From positions 1 to 64,000 of the forward strand of contig NZ_CP030863.1 in NCBI RefSeq assembly GCF_003325375.1: 64,000 nucleotides of DNA. The letters run 5' to 3'. This stretch comes from Streptomyces globosus. GTDB lineage: Bacteria; Actinomycetota; Actinomycetes; Streptomycetales; Streptomycetaceae. The translations under genes were made by a program, and so were the position numbers. The notes below the pieces were generated by a model that did not search any database, was not told the DNA's origin, and saw nothing but the letters and a program-made list of their open reading frames with translations. The first letter of the stretch is position 1. Each line of letters begins with the position of its first letter. Below are positions 1-7,827 of this stretch, in pieces.

Positions 1-2
1 AC

Positions 3-1730
3 GAGGTCCGCGGTGCCCGGCTCGCTGCGCTCCAGACCGCTCTGCTCAAGGCGTCGGCCGAGGAGGGCTTCCGCCGCACGCTGGTCTTCCACCACGTGGT
101 GAAGGAGGCCGAGGCGTTCGCGGCCGGCCTTCCGGACGTCGCCGCGCAGCTGCATGCCGCCGACCCGGAGCTGTACCCGCGCACGATCTGGGCGGACTGG
201 CTGTGCGGGGAGCACAAGCCGGGCCACCGGCGGCGGGTTCTCGGGGAGTTCGCCGACGGCATCGCCACGGACGGCACGGTCGTGGAGAAGGGCTTCCTGG
301 GCTCGGTGAAGGTGCTCGGGGAAGGCGTGGACACCCGGGAATGTGACTCCGTCTACTGGGCCGACGTGCGCGGCTCGATGCCCGACCTCGTCCAGGCCGT
401 GGGCCGCGCGCTGCGGATGCACCCGGGCGAGGGCAAGGTGGCCAGCCTGGTCGTGCCGGTCCTGCTCGGGCCCGGCGAGACGGCGGACAACATGCTCACC
501 TCCAGGGCGTTCGGCGGGTTGGCGAAGCTGCTGGAGGCGCTCAGGGCGCACGACGCCCGGGTGGTGGAGCAGTTGGCGCAGCAGCAGGCTCCCAGCGCCT
601 ACAAGCCCGTCCAGAAGGCCGCGCAGGGCCAGGAGGGCCGGGGCGAGGGGAACGGGTCCGGCGGCCCGTCGGCGTCCGCGCGGAAGCTGTTGAAGTTCAG
701 CACGCCGCGCGATCCGGCGCAGCTGGCGGCGTTCATCAACCTGCGGGTCCTCAACCCCGAGCACGAGCACTGGCGGCGCGGGGTGGAGGCCGCCGTCATC
801 TTCGCGCGCGAGCACGGAGACCTCAAGGTCCCGTTCACGTACCGCGTGCCGGAGGGCGAGGAGGCGGAGGGGGTCGGCTGGCCGGCCTCGCTCGCGAACT
901 TCCCCCTGGGGCAGTGGATCGCCGACAACCGGCGCTTCTACGCCCGCGGGGACATGGACGAGGACCGCATCGCCCAGCTGGAGAAGCTCGGCATGGTGTG
1001 GAGCCACTTCGACGTCGCATGGGAGGAGGTCCTGTCCGCCGCACGCGGGTGGGCCGAGGTGAACGGGCACCTCCTGGCCCCGCTCGACGCCACGCACCAG
1101 GGCTACCGGGTGGGCACCTGGCTGAAGAACGCGCGGGCCGCCGCCCGGCGCGCTCTGGAACTTGAGCAGCGCCAGGCCGAAGGGCTGCCGGTGGAGTCGT
1201 GGGCCGGCGCCCTGTCGCCGGAGCGGCGCGAGCAGCTGGAGGACATCGACCCCTCCTGGTGCCCGAGCTGGCCGGTGGAGTGGCAGCGCGCCTTCCACCT
1301 CGTCCGGCTCCACCTCGAGGAGGCCGGCGGCACGCTGCCGACCGAGCCCGGCGAGGTGATGCACCAGGGCGAGGACCTCGGACGGTGGGTGCGGGCGCAG
1401 CGGCTCGGCTGGGACAAGCTCACGGCCGTGCAGCAGTGGATGTGTGAGCAGGTCCTCGGCATCACACCCGCGACCGAGGAGGAGAAGCCGCAGCCGCGCC
1501 GTACGCAGGCCGACAAATGGGCAATGAACTACGCCGCTGCCAAGCAGTACTACGAACGCGAAGGGCACCTGCGCGTGCCGAGGAAGCACGTCGAACGGAT
1601 CGTCGGCGAAGACCAGGAGGAACGGGAGCTCCGGCTCGGGGCATGGGTCGGGAACCAACGCTCCAGGGCAGCGACGCTGTCCCCGGAGCGGGTGGAACTG
1701 CTGTCCAAGATCGGGATGCGGTGGGCGTAG
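3..1730 (+). CDS. DEAD/DEAH-box helicase with helicase-associated repeats (5' truncated by window)
   Basis: The reading frame is open from base 3, so the N-terminal ATPase half lies outside the window. The visible part starts in the second RecA-like domain (LVFHHVV) and contains a helicase motif VI-like QAVGRALRMHP near base 400. After a flexible linker (about bases 600-700) come at least three repeats of the helicase-associated (HA) type, each with a W..G..... LG.W....R pattern (for example LGQWIADNRR, VGTWLKNAR, LGAWVGNQRS). Such helicases occur near the ends of linear Streptomyces chromosomes and plasmids, but location near a telomere is only inferred. A strong hairpin follows the stop codon. 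Confidence 0.85.
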   Translation, partial: EVRGARLAALQTALLKASAEEGFRRTLVFHHVVKEAEAFAAGLPDVAAQLHAADPELYPRTIWADWLCGEHKPGHRRRVLGEFADGIATDGTVVEKGFLGSVKVLGEGVDTRECDSVYWADVRGSMPDLVQAVGRALRMHPGEGKVASLVVPVLLGPGETADNMLTSRAFGGLAKLLEALRAHDARVVEQLAQQQAPSAYKPVQKAAQGQEGRGEGNGSGGPSASARKLLKFSTPRDPAQLAAFINLRVLNPEHEHWRRGVEAAVIFAREHGDLKVPFTYRVPEGEEAEGVGWPASLANFPLGQWIADNRRFYARGDMDEDRIAQLEKLGMVWSHFDVAWEEVLSAARGWAEVNGHLLAPLDATHQGYRVGTWLKNARAAARRALELEQRQAEGLPVESWAGALSPERREQLEDIDPSWCPSWPVEWQRAFHLVRLHLEEAGGTLPTEPGEVMHQGEDLGRWVRAQRLGWDKLTAVQQWMCEQVLGITPATEEEKPQPRRTQADKWAMNYAAAKQYYEREGHLRVPRKHVERIVGEDQEERELRLGAWVGNQRSRAATLSPERVELLSKIGMRWA

Positions 1731-1740
1731 CGGCGTACGG

Positions 1741-1781
1741 ACGGCGGGGCCGGGCAGGGTGTTCCTGTCCGGCCCCGCCGT
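1741..1781 (+). terminator. Intrinsic-type hairpin after the helicase gene
   Basis: A perfect 13-bp stem, ACGGCGGGGCCGG paired with its complement at 1769-1781, begins 10 bases after the helicase stop codon. There is no clear T run, which is common for Streptomyces terminators. Confidence 0.6.
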
Positions 1782-1909
1782 GCGTCTGGGCGGCTGAACA
1801 CGTTCTGAAAATAAATCTTGGGGCGGCTGTTAAGAACTGGGGGTGCGGGGCCCTATGAGGGGTGTACGCGACGAACACCCGGCCAACACCACCTGAGGTA
1901 ACCGACACG

Positions 1910-2215
1910 ATGTCCCCGCTGGAGTACCTGCCCTTCCTGCTCAACCTCGGGCTCGAGCTCTACACCGCCTGGAGGAACAACCCCGAACGCCCCAGTACCA
2001 GGGCCCTGGATTGGGCGCGCCGAGGCTCGCCGCCAGCGCCAAGCACCAACACCAGCACCACGACCGAGTCGAGCACCGCCGGGGAAATCCTGCGCCACCT
2101 TCCGCCCGGGGCCAACGCCTATTACGAGGCCCCCGACGGCACCCGACTCCTCGTCTGGTCCGCCGCCCTCCATCCCGGCACCGGCAGTGAAGGGGACGGC
2201 TACCGGCTGTGGTGA
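1910..2215 (+). CDS. Small hypothetical protein, first gene of a sigma-factor operon
   Basis: The 101-residue protein starts at ATG 1910, preceded by GAGGT at 1894-1898. An in-frame upstream ATG at 1862 lacks a good ribosome site. The N-terminus is a short amphipathic or hydrophobic stretch (LEYLPFLLNLGLELY), followed by a Thr/Ser-rich linker and a compact C-terminal part (HLPPGANAYYEAPDGTRLLV). No family was recognised. The stop overlaps the GTG start of the sigma-like gene, so the two are translationally coupled. Confidence 0.6.
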   Translation: MSPLEYLPFLLNLGLELYTAWRNNPERPSTRALDWARRGSPPAPSTNTSTTTESSTAGEILRHLPPGANAYYEAPDGTRLLVWSAALHPGTGSEGDGYRLW

Positions 2216-2895
2216 ACGGCTCACCCCGCAAGGTCCTGGGCGCAGAGGCCTTCCGCGCCCAGGACCCTGCAGGTTTCGCACTCTTCGAGACCTGCATGAA
2301 AGACGTCGCCCCATATCTGAAGCACAAGTTCGGATCGCAGCTCCGCGACACAGACCTCGAAGGAATCGCCACGGCCGCGTTCTTCACCGCGTACCGCAAG
2401 GGCATCGACTTCGACCGGGAGCCCGTCGCGTACATCAAGAAGATCGCGTACAACGACGCCCTGAAGTGGGTGAAGGAAAGGAAGAAGGAGTGGCTGGTCG
2501 ATCAGACCGATCCGACCGGCCTGCTCGCTCTCTTCGGCGGCGAGGCCGCCGACGCCGATCCCTCCGACGCCGTCGCCCGCAGCGTCGATCCGAAGCGCCA
2601 GATGGCAGCCGGCACCGCCGTTGCGGAGGCCGTCGCCACGCGGCTCAAAGAGGACGCCGACGTGTGGGACGTCGTCGACCCGGCGATCAGCACCATCAGC
2701 GCGCAGCAGCAGCACGAGGTGATCCTCCGTCAGAGCCTCGGCCACGACGACGACCGGATCGCCGCCGACCTCGGCATTTCCAGGAACCAGATCTACCAGC
2801 AGCGGCACCGCGGGATCGCGGTCCTACGCAAGGAACTGAAGCAGTACATCCGGCCGGGTGGTCAGCCGCCTACGCCGACGGCAGGTGAGCAGTAG
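2209..2895 (+). CDS. RNA polymerase sigma factor, sigma-70/ECF-like
   Basis: The 228-residue protein has a region-2-like segment (residues about 25-90; TDLEGIATAAFFTAYRKG then YIKKIAYNDALKWVKE) and a C-terminal region-4-like helix-turn-helix (DDRIAADLGISRNQIYQQRH, about residues 183-202). This is the layout of a two-domain sigma-70 family factor. The spacer between the domains is longer than usual. GTG codons at 2209 and 2212 are alternative starts, both overlapping the previous stop. The next gene begins directly after the stop codon, so this looks like a sigma factor co-expressed with a dedicated partner. No anti-sigma factor is recognisable. Confidence 0.75.
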   Translation: MVNGSPRKVLGAEAFRAQDPAGFALFETCMKDVAPYLKHKFGSQLRDTDLEGIATAAFFTAYRKGIDFDREPVAYIKKIAYNDALKWVKERKKEWLVDQTDPTGLLALFGGEAADADPSDAVARSVDPKRQMAAGTAVAEAVATRLKEDADVWDVVDPAISTISAQQQHEVILRQSLGHDDDRIAADLGISRNQIYQQRHRGIAVLRKELKQYIRPGGQPPTPTAGEQ

Positions 2896-4578
2896 ATGAG
2901 CGCCCGACAGACCCCACGGAGGACCGACGATCAGGGAAGGACCGGAATGACGAGCGACACGGGCATCCACCAGCAGGTACTCGTACTGCTGGACGAACCG
3001 GCTGACCACTGGGACCGGCCCGATTGCGACTGGCCGGGCCAGGCGCCTCGGCATGACCGGACCGACGATGAGGTGGCCCTGGCCCGGCAGAGCGCCAACA
3101 CCGCATACGTCATGGGATCTCTCGCACTAGAGCAGGGGGATGTCGACCGGGCGCGGACCTGGTTCACGATGGCCTGCGACGAGCGGCATCCCGGTGCCGC
3201 GTTCCGTCTCGCCGTCCTCGGCCTGCGGCAGATCAGCACCGCCCCTGCCACCGCTCGCTCACAAGTGGTGGCTGGCATCCTCGCGGCCCTGTGCCGGGCC
3301 GCAGAGTGGGGACACTCCGATGCCCACCGCCTCATCGACCCGTTCATCACTCACACCACCGCGGGCAACAGGGCGCTCGTCGTCGACAACGGGGCCGTCT
3401 CCATCGTCACCTCACTGCCCGCCCTGACCATCGACTCTGACGAGCCCTACGAGCCGCAGGACCTCGCGTACTACGACGAGCTCCTCGCGTTTTGCATCGA
3501 TCTTCCAGCCGCCCGCAAAGCGGCGTCTTCGTCGGAGCCCGAGCAGCCGCCGCGTCTGTGGTTCGCCGGCGCCTCCACGCGTGCAGTGAGACTGATCAAG
3601 GCGACAGGCCGTAGCTTCGGCGCGCTGGAGACGCCTTGGCGGGACATGACCAGCTTCGAGCATGAGTTCTTGATCTTCCTGGCGGGCTGCCAGTTGCGGC
3701 ACTGGCCCGTACTCGAGTCGCGGGCTGAGGGGGCGGCGCATGACGCGCTACTACTGTCCGCCGTGGTGAACCCGCTAGAGCCATACCTCGGACAGGCCCA
3801 TGCACCTTGGGTGCGCCAGTGCATGAGGTGCGAGAGCGAGAGCACGCCGCGCTTTCAGACGGCGCACCGGGCTTGCCGCCACTGCGTCATCAAACACGAT
3901 CGTGGAGTAGGCACGGACCTCGTTGCGCTGTGGGCGACATACTGGGGCAACGCAACCGGCAGGCAAAGCCATGCCTCAGCCGATCGCAGGTCTGTGATGG
4001 AACACATCGTGGGGAAGGAACGCCTTACCGCCGGCAGAACAGCGGCTCTCACCGGAGACTCCGAGCGAGGCGGAAAGCTCACGTGGGCAGACTCCGTAGT
4101 ATCCAGGCTGCGCCGCCACCGCGCAGAGGAGGCCCTCCAGACCTTCTGGTTCTTCGACACAAGCCAGTGGGCCGCAGCGCTGGAACGCAGGATGATGCCC
4201 CGGCCGGAATCCTCGGCCAGCGACCATCTGCCAACAGCCGTCTTCACTCCACCCCCTTCGCCCGCCAACGATCGCATCGGCCTGGACTGGGCCGAGCTCC
4301 TGCACAACAGCACACCTTTGTCAGCCGTCCCTCCACGCAATCCCCAGTCGGCATTCCACGTGGTCCGTGACGAAGAAGCCCTCTATCTCTTCACCGCCAC
4401 AGCCCCCGATGCAGGAGCCGCCCCACAGCTCGCAACACCCACCGCCATCACCGCCCTACAGGGGAACTGCCACGAGCCCTCCGCCCCTACGGCCGGGCAC
4501 ACAAACCGAAGCCCAGCGCCAGCTCCGCGCACTACAACCACACCCGCTTCCATCCAGGTCTACGAGCTGTGCCCCTGA
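2896..4578 (+). CDS. Sel1/TPR-like protein with a four-cysteine motif, partner of the sigma factor
   Basis: The 560-residue protein starts at ATG 2896, immediately after the sigma stop codon. Residues about 55-110 hold a Sel1/TPR-like helical repeat (GSLALEQGDVDRARTWFTMA). A central segment contains CMRCE followed about 20 residues later by CRHC, which could bind zinc. The C-terminal 100 residues are Pro/Thr/Ser-rich and probably disordered. No catalytic motif is seen. In actinobacteria, Sel1/TPR proteins beside sigma factors often act as regulators or effectors, but that role here is inferred only from adjacency. Confidence 0.6.
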   Translation: MSARQTPRRTDDQGRTGMTSDTGIHQQVLVLLDEPADHWDRPDCDWPGQAPRHDRTDDEVALARQSANTAYVMGSLALEQGDVDRARTWFTMACDERHPGAAFRLAVLGLRQISTAPATARSQVVAGILAALCRAAEWGHSDAHRLIDPFITHTTAGNRALVVDNGAVSIVTSLPALTIDSDEPYEPQDLAYYDELLAFCIDLPAARKAASSSEPEQPPRLWFAGASTRAVRLIKATGRSFGALETPWRDMTSFEHEFLIFLAGCQLRHWPVLESRAEGAAHDALLLSAVVNPLEPYLGQAHAPWVRQCMRCESESTPRFQTAHRACRHCVIKHDRGVGTDLVALWATYWGNATGRQSHASADRRSVMEHIVGKERLTAGRTAALTGDSERGGKLTWADSVVSRLRRHRAEEALQTFWFFDTSQWAAALERRMMPRPESSASDHLPTAVFTPPPSPANDRIGLDWAELLHNSTPLSAVPPRNPQSAFHVVRDEEALYLFTATAPDAGAAPQLATPTAITALQGNCHEPSAPTAGHTNRSPAPAPRTTTTPASIQVYELCP

Positions 4579-4589
4579 CCAGCAGTGGG

Positions 4590-4830
4590 TCATCCGGCGG
4601 CGGGGGCTATTCCTTCGCCGCACGCCGGTATGTCGTCAACCGTGACGTCAGCCGGACGAAGCGAAGGGGCGCCAGGCGGCGCGGTCTATTGCGGCGTAGC
4701 CCCCTGGACTTCCGCGACCAGCTCGGGGACGACGAGGGCGACGTCCAGGGATTAGCTGCTGCCCCAGGCGAAGGAGGCTGCCGCCGTGTGAGCGTCGCGC
4801 CCTCCCCGGACGATCTCGGGCTCGGCCACA
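4590..4830 (-). pseudogene. Degenerate C-terminal fragment of an ATP-dependent DNA ligase
   Basis: Three minus-strand frames together give the end of an ATP-dependent DNA ligase C-terminal domain: LDVALVVPELVAEV, then APLRFVRL, then DVTVDDIPACGEG before a TGA at 4592-4590. The same segment occurs in a better-preserved fragment at 21280-21640 (LDVVLVRPELVAEV...FRRLRLDMGVEDVP). The frame changes and lack of the catalytic half show it is a remnant. Confidence 0.5.
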
Positions 4831-4925
4831 CCTTGTGGCCGGGCCCCAGCCGTCCAGCGGCACGAGACGAACCCGCATTTTCGTCAAAATGACGCTAATA
4901 TGGAGGCAGGCCAGCTCCCTCACGG

Positions 4926-5470
4926 GTGATGCCCCGTCATGCTCTTGCGCTTAAGGGCCTTCCCGTCGTCCTGACCCCCGAGCGTCAGAAGAGGGTGGCG
5001 CTGTGGTCGGCGATGAAGTTGATGGTCATCTACTTCGACACGCACTACGGCGGCAAGCGGCCTCCGCTGGAAGTCATCGGGCTCGAAGATGCTCGGTCTC
5101 TGTTAGGGCGTTGGGACCCCGGATGGTCATGGCCCTGTCCCGCTACCAGTCGGCTCACGGTCTCAGCGAGCCGTTTTACCGCACCGTCTTCGAGCGGATG
5201 GACCACGGCAAGAACATGCACAGCCGGATAGACCCCGGCGGTACAGGGCACAGCTACCAGGCGGTGCTCAAGATTGGCGCGTTCGTCGCGAAGATGATCC
5301 GGGTCGGGGAGGGCGTTCCCATGTACCAGGTGCCGCCGGATCTCCCCGAGTCGGTGACGGTGCACCCGAGGTGGGGGAAGGCCACGTGGCCGGGCAGGAG
5401 TGGGAGGCGTACGCCTGCCTTCCGGATGAGACCGGGGCACGGCCAAGCTGAGCGGCGGCTTCTGACCTCA
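4926..5470 (+). pseudogene. Frameshifted gene of unknown function
   Basis: Frame 1 from ATG 4926 or 4929 gives a protein-like sequence (TPERQKRVALWSAMKLMVIY, ending near LEDARSLLGR). It degrades at about 5105-5115, where another frame continues naturally (MVMALSRYQSAHGLSEPFYR, AVLKIGAFVAKMIRVGEGV). The pair looks like one protein of about 160-180 residues broken by a single frame change. The reading frame degenerates again near 5400. No family was recognised. A sequence error at about 5110 would be an alternative. Confidence 0.45.
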
Positions 5471-5488
5471 CCGCGGCTGGACCCCTTC

Positions 5489-5600
5489 ACGGCCCGGTAC
5501 TCCCGAAGCTGCCAGGTGCCAATGGCATCTGGCAGAAGCTTCGGGAGTGCCGGGCCGTGAAGATCGGGCCAGGTGACACGTCCTCTGGCCCGATCTTCAC
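5489..5600. terminator. Two overlapping hairpins between convergent genes
   Basis: A long imperfect hairpin has arms at 5489-5520 and 5524-5559, with the segment ACTCCCGAAGC paired to GCTTCGGGAGT. Its right arm runs into a second, perfect 16-bp hairpin, GTGAAGATCGGGCCAG at 5557-5572 with its complement at 5585-5600. The second stem ends 24 bases from the stop codon of the minus-strand gene at 5625. A bidirectional terminator is the simplest reading, although the size and nesting are unusual. Confidence 0.55.
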
Positions 5601-5624
5601 GAGCGCAGGGCTCACTTGCTAGCC

Positions 5625-6116
5625 CTACTTCTCGATGACGAAGTAGATGGCCCGGTGCTCATCCACCTTCTCCAGCAGGCCACTGTCCGCCAGTCGTCGG
5701 TACACCTCTCGGATGTACTTCTCGGAGGGGTGGTAACCGGCATCTCGCAGGGTCTGCATTCCGCGGCTCGGGTCCCAGGTTCCGCCGAGCGCGCGAACGG
5801 ACTTCTCCAGGGACTCTCGCTGGGTGTTCTCAGCCTTCTGCACCTTGGCCATGTGGTTGCGGATGCTTTCAGGGGCGCCCTTGTAGTCGCAGTGGTCGCA
5901 CTTCTTCCAGGCGCCCGCTTCGACGGCTGCGTCGGTGACGGGGTTGTCGGGGCCGTAGCCCTGGCTCTTGAGGAGTTCGGCAACGGAGCCGTTGTGGTGG
6001 ACGGCGAGGTAGGCGGCTTCGGCGATCTTGTCGTGACCGGCGGCGAAGGTGCGTCCGTAGCCGATGGCGGTCTGGCAGCCGCAGTGGCAGCGGTTGGTGG
6101 TCGCGGTGTCTGTCAT
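5625..6116 (-). CDS. Small zinc-finger protein with a winged-helix-like C-terminus
   Basis: The 163-residue protein opens with a C-x-C-x-C motif (CHCGCQ) followed by FAAGHDKIAEA, resembling the CGC...F..GHD.K zinc module common in actinobacterial phage and plasmid proteins. A second possible zinc site is CDHCDYKGAPESIRNH (residues about 82-97), resembling a C2H2 finger. The last 50 residues (IREVYRRLADSGLLEKVDE) look like a winged helix. It is probably a DNA-binding accessory protein. It is transcribed divergently from the pPIWI-RE island, separated by about 500 bases. Confidence 0.6.
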   Translation of the reverse strand: MTDTATTNRCHCGCQTAIGYGRTFAAGHDKIAEAAYLAVHHNGSVAELLKSQGYGPDNPVTDAAVEAGAWKKCDHCDYKGAPESIRNHMAKVQKAENTQRESLEKSVRALGGTWDPSRGMQTLRDAGYHPSEKYIREVYRRLADSGLLEKVDEHRAIYFVIEK

Positions 6117-6252
6117 GCCGTCAGGTTAGCTACCCCGGAGTCTCCTAGCAAGGTTTGGAAACCCTTGGATTTCTAGGGTGATGGAAGGTGAGTAGCGTTC
6201 CGGCCCCACGCTGGGTGCTACATGTTTGGCCGGTCGGAAGCAACAACTCGCA

Positions 6253-6399
6253 ATGGGCGAGAGAAAGGGCGGCCGGCACCGCAGCGTCGCCGCCGCGGAG
6301 GCCGTCGGCCGACTCGTCCGGGAGGCGTGGGGCGGCGCGTACGGGGTGGAGATCGAACACCACCACATCGACCACCCCGTACTGCCCGCCGCCGGCTGA
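6253..6399 (+). CDS. Possible 48-residue protein upstream of the pPIWI-RE island
   Basis: The 6117-6624 gap contains one ORF with gene-like codon use. ATG 6253 opens MGERKGGRHRSVAAAEAVGR and the ORF ends EIEHHHIDHPVLPAAG before TGA at 6397-6399. There is no convincing ribosome site and no family match. The rest of the gap shows no other gene and presumably holds divergent promoters. Confidence 0.25.
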   Translation: MGERKGGRHRSVAAAEAVGRLVREAWGGAYGVEIEHHHIDHPVLPAAG

Positions 6400-6624
6400 C
6401 CCCGCGGACCCCAACAACCCCCGGATGGCGTCACCCATGACGCGGCCCCTACCGCGCGGCGGGTTCCAAGAGGGCACAGCACATGCTTTCTTTTTGCCGG
6501 ACAAACCGGCCATCCTTTCCGAATCACCGAATCAGGGGAAAGTCCCCGCATCCCCCGTGCCCTCATGCAGGCCACAGGGGTTGCGGTTGTGGCGCGGGCT
6601 CGATGTCGTGTGGGGAGGACCGGG

Positions 6625-7827
6625 GTGTCGGCGGTGGCCGGGACGGCAGCGGCCGTTCAAGAACTCGACGGGGACCAGCTCGCAGCGCTCGACGCCTGCG
6701 TGGTCGCGGCGCTGGCCTTGAGCAGCACTGAGGGTGAGGCGCACCGGCGAATGCGGCTGCTGATGGAGTGCCATGGTCGCTATGTGCGCTCGTTCGGGGT
6801 CCTTGAGCAGGCACCGTCGTACGCGGTGTTCGCCCGTCGGCTCCGCGGAAGCCGGGTGGCCGACCTTTTGCCGGGACGGCCCCAGGGTTCGGTGCTCGGC
6901 GAGCTGTGGCTGCTCGATGACGACGGCATGCCCAGCTCGGCGCTGCACCGGCTCGCGGTGGAGGCCTCTGAGCACGGCCATCAGGCTCCGGGGATCGGTG
7001 CCGACATCCGCCATCTTCACAGCCTGCTGCGGGCGGTGGGGGTGTTGCCGGTGAGTACCGGGCTGTCGCGGATCTCCGGCGAGACCGTCCAGCACGCCGT
7101 CTTCCGCGCGCTGAGGGCTGCCGGCTTTGAGGCATATACCCGGGGCCGGGAGGCGATGGTCCGCACGCCCGTCCTGACACGGCGCGTTTTGTCCCGGAAC
7201 GCTGCGTTGGTCGAGCTGGGCGCGTACACCGGTATCTCCCCGACGCGGCAGTTCGGCGGCCTGTGGGCAGCGTGTCCGATGTGCAGGTGGACGATGAGGG
7301 CCACCTACCGCGCCGACGGCGTAGTGGACCTTGAGTGCGAGGATGAGCGTCACGGCCTGCTGGGCGCCCGGTACTGGGCCGAGCCGACTGCGGCGGAGGG
7401 CTGGCGCCTGGCCCCGTGTGGCGAGCTGCGCAGCGTGCCGGAGCTGCTGCCCGTGGAGGGCTACGTGGCGTTGCCCTACGCCCTGTGGCTGTGGGTGACG
7501 CTTCCGGGCCTGCTTGAGGTCGAGCTGCGTGACCGGCTGGTCGCTTTGGGTGCGGAGGTGCGGCTGTGGCCGTTTGGCGACGCCTACGACCTTCACGTCG
7601 GCCGTCCCGGCCTGTCCAGGGCGTGGCGTGTCGATGTCAAGACCTGGGCCGACCCGTACGGGCTGGCCCAGAAGCTGCGCGAGGATCCCGAGGGGTCCGG
7701 CGAGCTGTGCTTCGTGGTGCCTGAGCACCTGCGGGGGTACCTGCCGCTGCTGCGCCGGGTGGTGCGGGGCAGTGGGGCGCGCGTGCTGACCGATGCCGAC
7801 CTGGTGGCGGAGGTGGAGGGGGCGTGA
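6625..7827 (+). CDS. pPIWI-RE island nuclease: Y domain plus PD-(D/E)XK restriction-endonuclease fold
   Basis: This is the first gene of a three-gene island. GTG 6625 is preferred because GGGGAGG at 6612-6618 sits 6 bases upstream; the ATG at 6565 has no such site. The 400-residue protein has a helical N-terminal half like the pPIWI_RE_Y domain, a central C217-P-M-C220 motif that may bind zinc, and a C-terminal nuclease core. That core reads YDLHVG (D322), then WRVDVKTW (D337, K339), a typical D...(D/E)xK pattern, with Q349 shortly after. Its stop overlaps the helicase start by 4 bases (GTGA). In this family the nuclease, a DinG-like helicase and the PIWI protein are encoded together. Defence against foreign DNA is proposed for the family, not shown here. 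Confidence 0.8.
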   Translation: MSAVAGTAAAVQELDGDQLAALDACVVAALALSSTEGEAHRRMRLLMECHGRYVRSFGVLEQAPSYAVFARRLRGSRVADLLPGRPQGSVLGELWLLDDDGMPSSALHRLAVEASEHGHQAPGIGADIRHLHSLLRAVGVLPVSTGLSRISGETVQHAVFRALRAAGFEAYTRGREAMVRTPVLTRRVLSRNAALVELGAYTGISPTRQFGGLWAACPMCRWTMRATYRADGVVDLECEDERHGLLGARYWAEPTAAEGWRLAPCGELRSVPELLPVEGYVALPYALWLWVTLPGLLEVELRDRLVALGAEVRLWPFGDAYDLHVGRPGLSRAWRVDVKTWADPYGLAQKLREDPEGSGELCFVVPEHLRGYLPLLRRVVRGSGARVLTDADLVAEVEGA

